A stretch of DNA of 64,000 nt from Vespa crabro (taxonomy: Eukaryota; Arthropoda; Insecta; Hymenoptera; Vespidae): the NCBI RefSeq assembly GCF_910589235.1, contig NC_060956.1:21871973-21935972 (forward strand), given 5' to 3'. Each line of letters starts with the position of its first letter. Position 1 is the first letter of the stretch. Of this stretch, positions 63,348-64,000 are shown one piece after another. Both the position numbers and the translations under genes were made by a program. The notes under the pieces are model-generated. The model did not search any database and was not told where the DNA came from. It worked only from the letters and a program-made list of their open reading frames with translations.

Positions 63348-63350
63348 CTA
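63098..63350. repeat. CT arrays and a CT / ATCT compound array
   Basis: CT at 63098-63134; then CT with ATCT tetramers at 63284-63350. Mixed sequence between them. Confidence 0.85.
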
Positions 63351-64000
63351 TTTCTCTTTCTGCATCTCGCTTTGGTACTCGCATTTCGCGCACACACGTG
63401 TACGCTCGCTCAAATGGTAAAACGAATCTTTCGCGTAGAAACGTGCCGCGTTCATACACCGTAGATCAAGTCGACGACGAGCAGATTTCAAAGCGAGAGA
63501 AGACGCGAATCGGCGAATCTCGAGGCGCGGATCGATTTTGTTCTTTGGAAGAGTAAGCGAAGGGAGAGGAGAGTGCCGATTTAGAGATTCCACGCGTTCG
63601 AAACGCGCCGCGAAACGTGATCTTTGACGTTCGTATCGGTACTGGCACGATGAAAAACGCGAAAAAGAAATATCAGGGAATTCGTAGGAGCGAGAATGCA
63701 ACGGGTTGTGTTTGGCAGGATTTTATATAGTTACACACACACACACACACACACCACATATCGTTGCGTACCCCACGAGTCTACTGTGTAATAAATACCA
63801 TAATATTTTTTTTCCGCCTTAATTTTTTTTTTTTTATGTACTCTTTTTTCCTAGTTACAATCAATAGAAATTTTGCGAGTAAACTCGATAGCATCGTCGA
63901 CTTTCGACGTTGTTCGCGATAACGCGCTTACCTCGGTTGTATTCTAATTACGAAATTGAAATGCACGGGACCTTGAAGGCGGCGAGTAATAGAGAACCGA

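Larger units (their letters stand above)
56851..64000. other. Downstream intergenic DNA, part 2
   Basis: No gene recognised. GA/CT arrays are frequent. Mixed-sequence islands occur at 57700-57900, 58680-58930, 61315-61560 and 62900-63080. The last bases (to 64000) show no confident exon. Confidence 0.6.

Noticed and set aside
63932..64000. Possible minus-strand exon ending at a GTAAGC donor
   Set aside because: Only 22 codons are visible before the window edge, which is easily open by chance, and no family is recognised.

Overview
This window is eukaryotic nuclear DNA from an insect, most likely a hymenopteran (bee, ant or wasp). The reasons are the GT-AG introns, the CpG-rich intronic sequence, the very dense dinucleotide microsatellites, and the sequence of its one clear gene. 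That gene is groucho, the fly orthologue of the vertebrate TLE corepressors. Placement below order is not safe from sequence alone.

Layout. Bases 1 to about 5,600 are upstream intergenic DNA with GA/CT, TA and TACG/TACA repeats. Two long GA arrays (5023-5071 and 5573-5616) lie just before a GC-richer stretch that I read as the groucho promoter and leader. The coding region runs on the plus strand from an ATG at 6444 to a TGA at 45630. It has 12 coding exons whose phases all join cleanly: 2,487 nt, 828 residues. Intron 1 is 17.1 kb. Exons 2-5 encode the Q (tetramerisation) domain, exon 6 the GP region, exons 7-8 and the start of exon 9 the CcN region, the rest of exon 9 the Ser/Pro-rich linker, and exons 10-12 the WD40 propeller. 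Candidate polyadenylation signals lie at 46771 and 46794. From about 46.8 kb to the end (17 kb) I find no gene I can support. That stretch holds microsatellites, several high-complexity islands that could be enhancers or leader exons, and one promoter-like segment with paired CCAAT boxes near 55.05-55.16 kb.

One gene dominates. Its product is recruited by DNA-bound repressors (Hairy/E(spl) WRPW proteins, Engrailed-type eh1 proteins, TCF, Runt in known systems) and silences their targets. What is notable here is the gene's form: a 26-nt microexon, a 27-residue glycine run and a histidine-rich stretch in the regulatory linkers, short upstream ORFs in the leader, several exons that could be skipped in frame, and a TA-flanked inverted-repeat element in intron 6. 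Nearly all other long open frames are translations of CT/GA, AT or trinucleotide repeats and are not annotated. I found no prokaryotic-type system, CRISPR array, rRNA or convincing tRNA.
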